Below are positions 62,142 through 64,000 of a stretch of DNA of 64,000 nt, in pieces; the stretch's first letter is position 1, and each line of letters opens with the position of its first letter. Below the pieces are notes generated by a model. The model saw nothing but the letters and a program-made list of their open reading frames with translations. It was not told where the DNA came from and ran no database searches. The stretch comes from Streptomyces scabiei 87.22 (GTDB taxonomy: Bacteria; Actinomycetota; Actinomycetes; Streptomycetales; Streptomycetaceae), in the NCBI RefSeq assembly GCF_000091305.1, contig NC_013929.1, positions 1,984,001-2,048,000 on the forward strand, read 5' to 3'. The translations under genes and the position numbers were made by a program.

Positions 62142-62777
62142 TCAGACGTCCGCCGAGGCGCCGGGGGCCAGGCGCAGGTGCTCCGCGCCGCCCAGGGAGC
62201 CGATCTGGCGGTCGTAGATGGGGCGGGCGAGGTCGGTCAGGAGGGCGTCGTGGATGTCGTACGCCCGGTGCGGCTTCACCTCGCGGACGTAGTCGATCAC
62301 CTCGGAGATTTTGCTCCAGGGGGCCATGACGGGCAGCATCAGCGTCTCGACGGCGTGGCCGGGGACGGTGAGGGCGTCGCCGGGGTGGAAGACACGGCCG
62401 GCGTCGACGAGGTAGCCGACGTTGGTGATGCGCGGGATGTCCGGGTGGATCACGGCGTGCAGTTCGCCGTGGACCTGGACGTCGAAGCCCGCGGCGGTGA
62501 ACGTGTCGCCGTGGCCGACGGTGTGCACCCGGCCCGGGAACGCGGCGGAGATCTTCTCGGCGACGGAGCGCAGGGTCCAGATCTCGGCGGCCGGGTTGCC
62601 CTCCAGGGCCGCCCGCAGCCGTCCCTCGTCGAAGTGGTCGGGGTGCTCGTGCGTGACCAGGACGGCGTCGGCGCCGGCCGCGGCGTCCTGCTCGCTGAAC
62701 CCGCCCGGGTCGATGACGAGCGTGCGTCCGGCCTTCTCCAGACGGACGCAGGCGTGCGACTTCTTCGTGAGCTTCAT
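62142..62777 (-). CDS. MBL-fold (UlaG-like) metal-dependent hydrolase
   Basis: 211 residues: TKKSHACVRLEKAGRTLVIDPGG at 4-26 (UlaG/lactonase-like opening, split by Cys10), metal motif HxHxDH in VTHEHPDHFDE near 41, GHGDTFTAAGFDVQ near 90, and further ligands in VFHPGDALTVP near 129. Members hydrolyse phosphoesters or lactones, often with Mn or Zn; substrate unknown. It lies 70 bases upstream of xthA on the same strand and 24 bases after the carboxymuconolactone decarboxylase fusion. Confidence 0.85.
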   Translation of the reverse strand: MKLTKKSHACVRLEKAGRTLVIDPGGFSEQDAAAGADAVLVTHEHPDHFDEGRLRAALEGNPAAEIWTLRSVAEKISAAFPGRVHTVGHGDTFTAAGFDVQVHGELHAVIHPDIPRITNVGYLVDAGRVFHPGDALTVPGHAVETLMLPVMAPWSKISEVIDYVREVKPHRAYDIHDALLTDLARPIYDRQIGSLGGAEHLRLAPGASADV

Positions 62778-62801
62778 GGGTCCATCCTGCCCCCGGCCGG
62801 C

Positions 62802-64000
62802 TCACTCCTGCGGAGTGGTCTCCTCGCGGATGACCTGCTGGGCCACCCGGAACGCGCTGTTCGCGGCAGGCACCCCGCAGTAGACGGCGGCCTGGAGGAG
62901 GACTTCCTTGATCTCGTCCGGGGTCAGGCCGTTGCGCAGGGCGGCACGGGTGTGGAAGGCGAGTTCGTCCAGGTGTCCGCCGGCGACGAGCGCGGTCAGC
63001 GTGACGCAGCTGCGGGAGCGGCGGTCGAGGCCGGGCCGGTCCCAGATCTCGCCCCAGGCGTAGCGGGTGATGAACTCCTGGAAGTCGCCGGAGAACTCGT
63101 CCGCCGTGGACAGCGCCCGGTCGACGTGCGCGTCCCCGAGCACCTCGCGGCGGACCTTGAGCCCCGCGTCGTAGGGGTCCGGTCTGCCCAGTGCCTCGGG
63201 CTGGGCGGCGGCCGGGGCGATCTCGGCGACCGGTCCGGCCTGCGGCGGCACGACGGCCAGGGCCGGCTTGACCGGGGTCGCGGGGATGGCGATCTGGCCG
63301 GTGGTGGAGTCGTAGGCGGGCTGCCAGGCCGTGGAGAAGTGCCGGACGAGGAGGTCGGTGACGGCGGCGGGCTGCTCGACCGGGACCAGGTGCGAGGCGC
63401 CGGGGACGACGGCGAGCCGGGCGTCCGGGATGCCCGCGACGAGCGTACGGGCCTCGGCGGGGCCGGTGACCTGGTCGTCGGAGCCGACGAGGACGAGGGT
63501 GGGGACGCCGATGCGGCCGAGTTCGGCGCGCACGTCGAACGAGGCGAGTGCCTCGCAGGCGGCGATGTAGCAGCCGGGGTCGGTGGTGCGGACCATCTGT
63601 ACCGCCCACTCGGTGATCGCGGGCTGTGCCGCCGCGAACCCTCCGGTGAACCAGCGGTCCGGGGACGTCCGGGCGATCGGGTCCAGGCCGTTCGTACGGA
63701 CGATCACACCGCGCTGGCGGAACTCGTCGGGCGTGCCGAAGCGGGGCGAGGCGGCGATCAGCGCGAGCGAGGCGATGCGCTCGGGATGACGAAGCGCCAG
63801 CTCGGCCCCGATGGCACCGCCGAGCGCGCACCCGGCGTAACCGAAACGCTGCACGCCGACGGCGTCGAGCGTGGCCAGCAGCCGGGCCGCCAGCTCGGTG
63901 ACCGAACCGCCGGGATAGGCGGGGGCACCGCCGTGACCGGGCAGGTCGAAGCGGAAGATCCGCCACTGCTTGGTCAGTTCGGGGACCTGACGGTCCCACA
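62802..64000 (-). CDS. pcaL: Fused 3-oxoadipate enol-lactonase / 4-carboxymuconolactone decarboxylase-like protein (5' end outside window)
   Basis: The frame is open to the right edge, so the start is missing; about 399 residues remain. The first part is an alpha/beta hydrolase (FDLPGHGG, then YAGCALGGAIGAELALRHPE, LVLVGSDDQVT and PGASHLVPVEQP); a Pro/Ala linker follows, then a carboxymuconolactone decarboxylase domain (RREVLGDAHVDRA, FITRYAWGEIWDRPGLDRRS, AALRNGLTPDEIKEVLLQAAVYCGVPAA). This is the PcaD-PcaC fusion of the beta-ketoadipate pathway for protocatechuate. The usual nucleophile Ser of the lactonase elbow (GxSxG) is Ala (GCALG), so that half may be altered. Confidence 0.85.
   Translation of the reverse strand, partial: WDRQVPELTKQWRIFRFDLPGHGGAPAYPGGSVTELAARLLATLDAVGVQRFGYAGCALGGAIGAELALRHPERIASLALIAASPRFGTPDEFRQRGVIVRTNGLDPIARTSPDRWFTGGFAAAQPAITEWAVQMVRTTDPGCYIAACEALASFDVRAELGRIGVPTLVLVGSDDQVTGPAEARTLVAGIPDARLAVVPGASHLVPVEQPAAVTDLLVRHFSTAWQPAYDSTTGQIAIPATPVKPALAVVPPQAGPVAEIAPAAAQPEALGRPDPYDAGLKVRREVLGDAHVDRALSTADEFSGDFQEFITRYAWGEIWDRPGLDRRSRSCVTLTALVAGGHLDELAFHTRAALRNGLTPDEIKEVLLQAAVYCGVPAANSAFRVAQQVIREETTPQE

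Overview
The window is very GC-rich. Its genes have strongly GC-biased third positions, AGGAGG-type ribosome sites and many apparently leaderless promoters. Together with a complete ethylmalonyl-CoA cluster, a PQQ-repeat Ser/Thr kinase, NarL-type two-component genes and F420-type enzymes, this points to a Streptomyces chromosome (or a close relative). Gene order resembles my memory of the Streptomyces coelicolor SCO64xx region; that is recall, not a search. I saw no phage genes, IS elements, CRISPR, rRNA or tRNA. Both edge genes are cut by the window.

Layout. 1-6.9 kb: a TetR-family 3' end, a terminator, then a five-gene ethylmalonyl-CoA operon (ccr, ecm/meaA, malyl-CoA lyase, mesaconyl-CoA hydratase, methylsuccinyl-CoA dehydrogenase) for assimilating C2 units and supplying ethylmalonyl- and methylmalonyl-CoA. 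7.1-8.6 kb: psd and pssA for phosphatidylethanolamine. 8.8-20.3 kb: mostly single genes: alpha/beta hydrolase, glycerate kinase, ADP-ribosylglycohydrolase, Nudix, membrane Ser/Thr kinase, sirtuin, methyltransferase, a histidine kinase/response regulator pair, and ogt. 20.3-24.3 kb: an Ada-AlkA fusion, then a divergent nickel/cobalt pair (P1B-4 ATPase and NmtR-like repressor) around a palindromic operator. 24.3-26.9 kb: a Thr-Glu-repeat secreted protein, a macro-domain protein and a VOC protein.

27.0-36.1 kb holds the most unusual locus: an ebo-type operon (eboC, an extra TIM-barrel isomerase-like gene, eboA, eboB, eboE, eboF) whose last gene overlaps a cytochrome P450 gene by four bases, with a carotenoid-desaturase-like flavoenzyme just upstream. 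The dehydroquinate-synthase-like eboD is absent, and the EboF-like phosphodiesterase lacks several canonical metal ligands. By analogy with known ebo operons it may move or modify a membrane-borne metabolite; that is inference.

36.2-40.9 kb: inositol-monophosphatase-like enzyme, cytosolic gamma-glutamyltransferase-like enzyme, methyltransferase, secreted DUF3558-like protein. 40.9-50.2 kb: a reductive pyrimidine/hydantoin catabolic cluster, all on the minus strand (NCS1 permease, LLM flavoenzyme, dihydropyrimidinase, two ureidopropionase-like amidohydrolases flanking a PucR regulator and a class III transaminase). 50.4-64 kb: an actinobacterial hypothetical, a divergent XRE regulator/methionine aminopeptidase pair with overlapping leaderless promoters, secreted gamma-glutamyltransferase, a secreted CocE-type hydrolase, an orphan amino-acid ABC ATPase, a GDSL hydrolase, xthA, an MBL hydrolase and the 3' part of a fused enol-lactonase/carboxymuconolactone decarboxylase.
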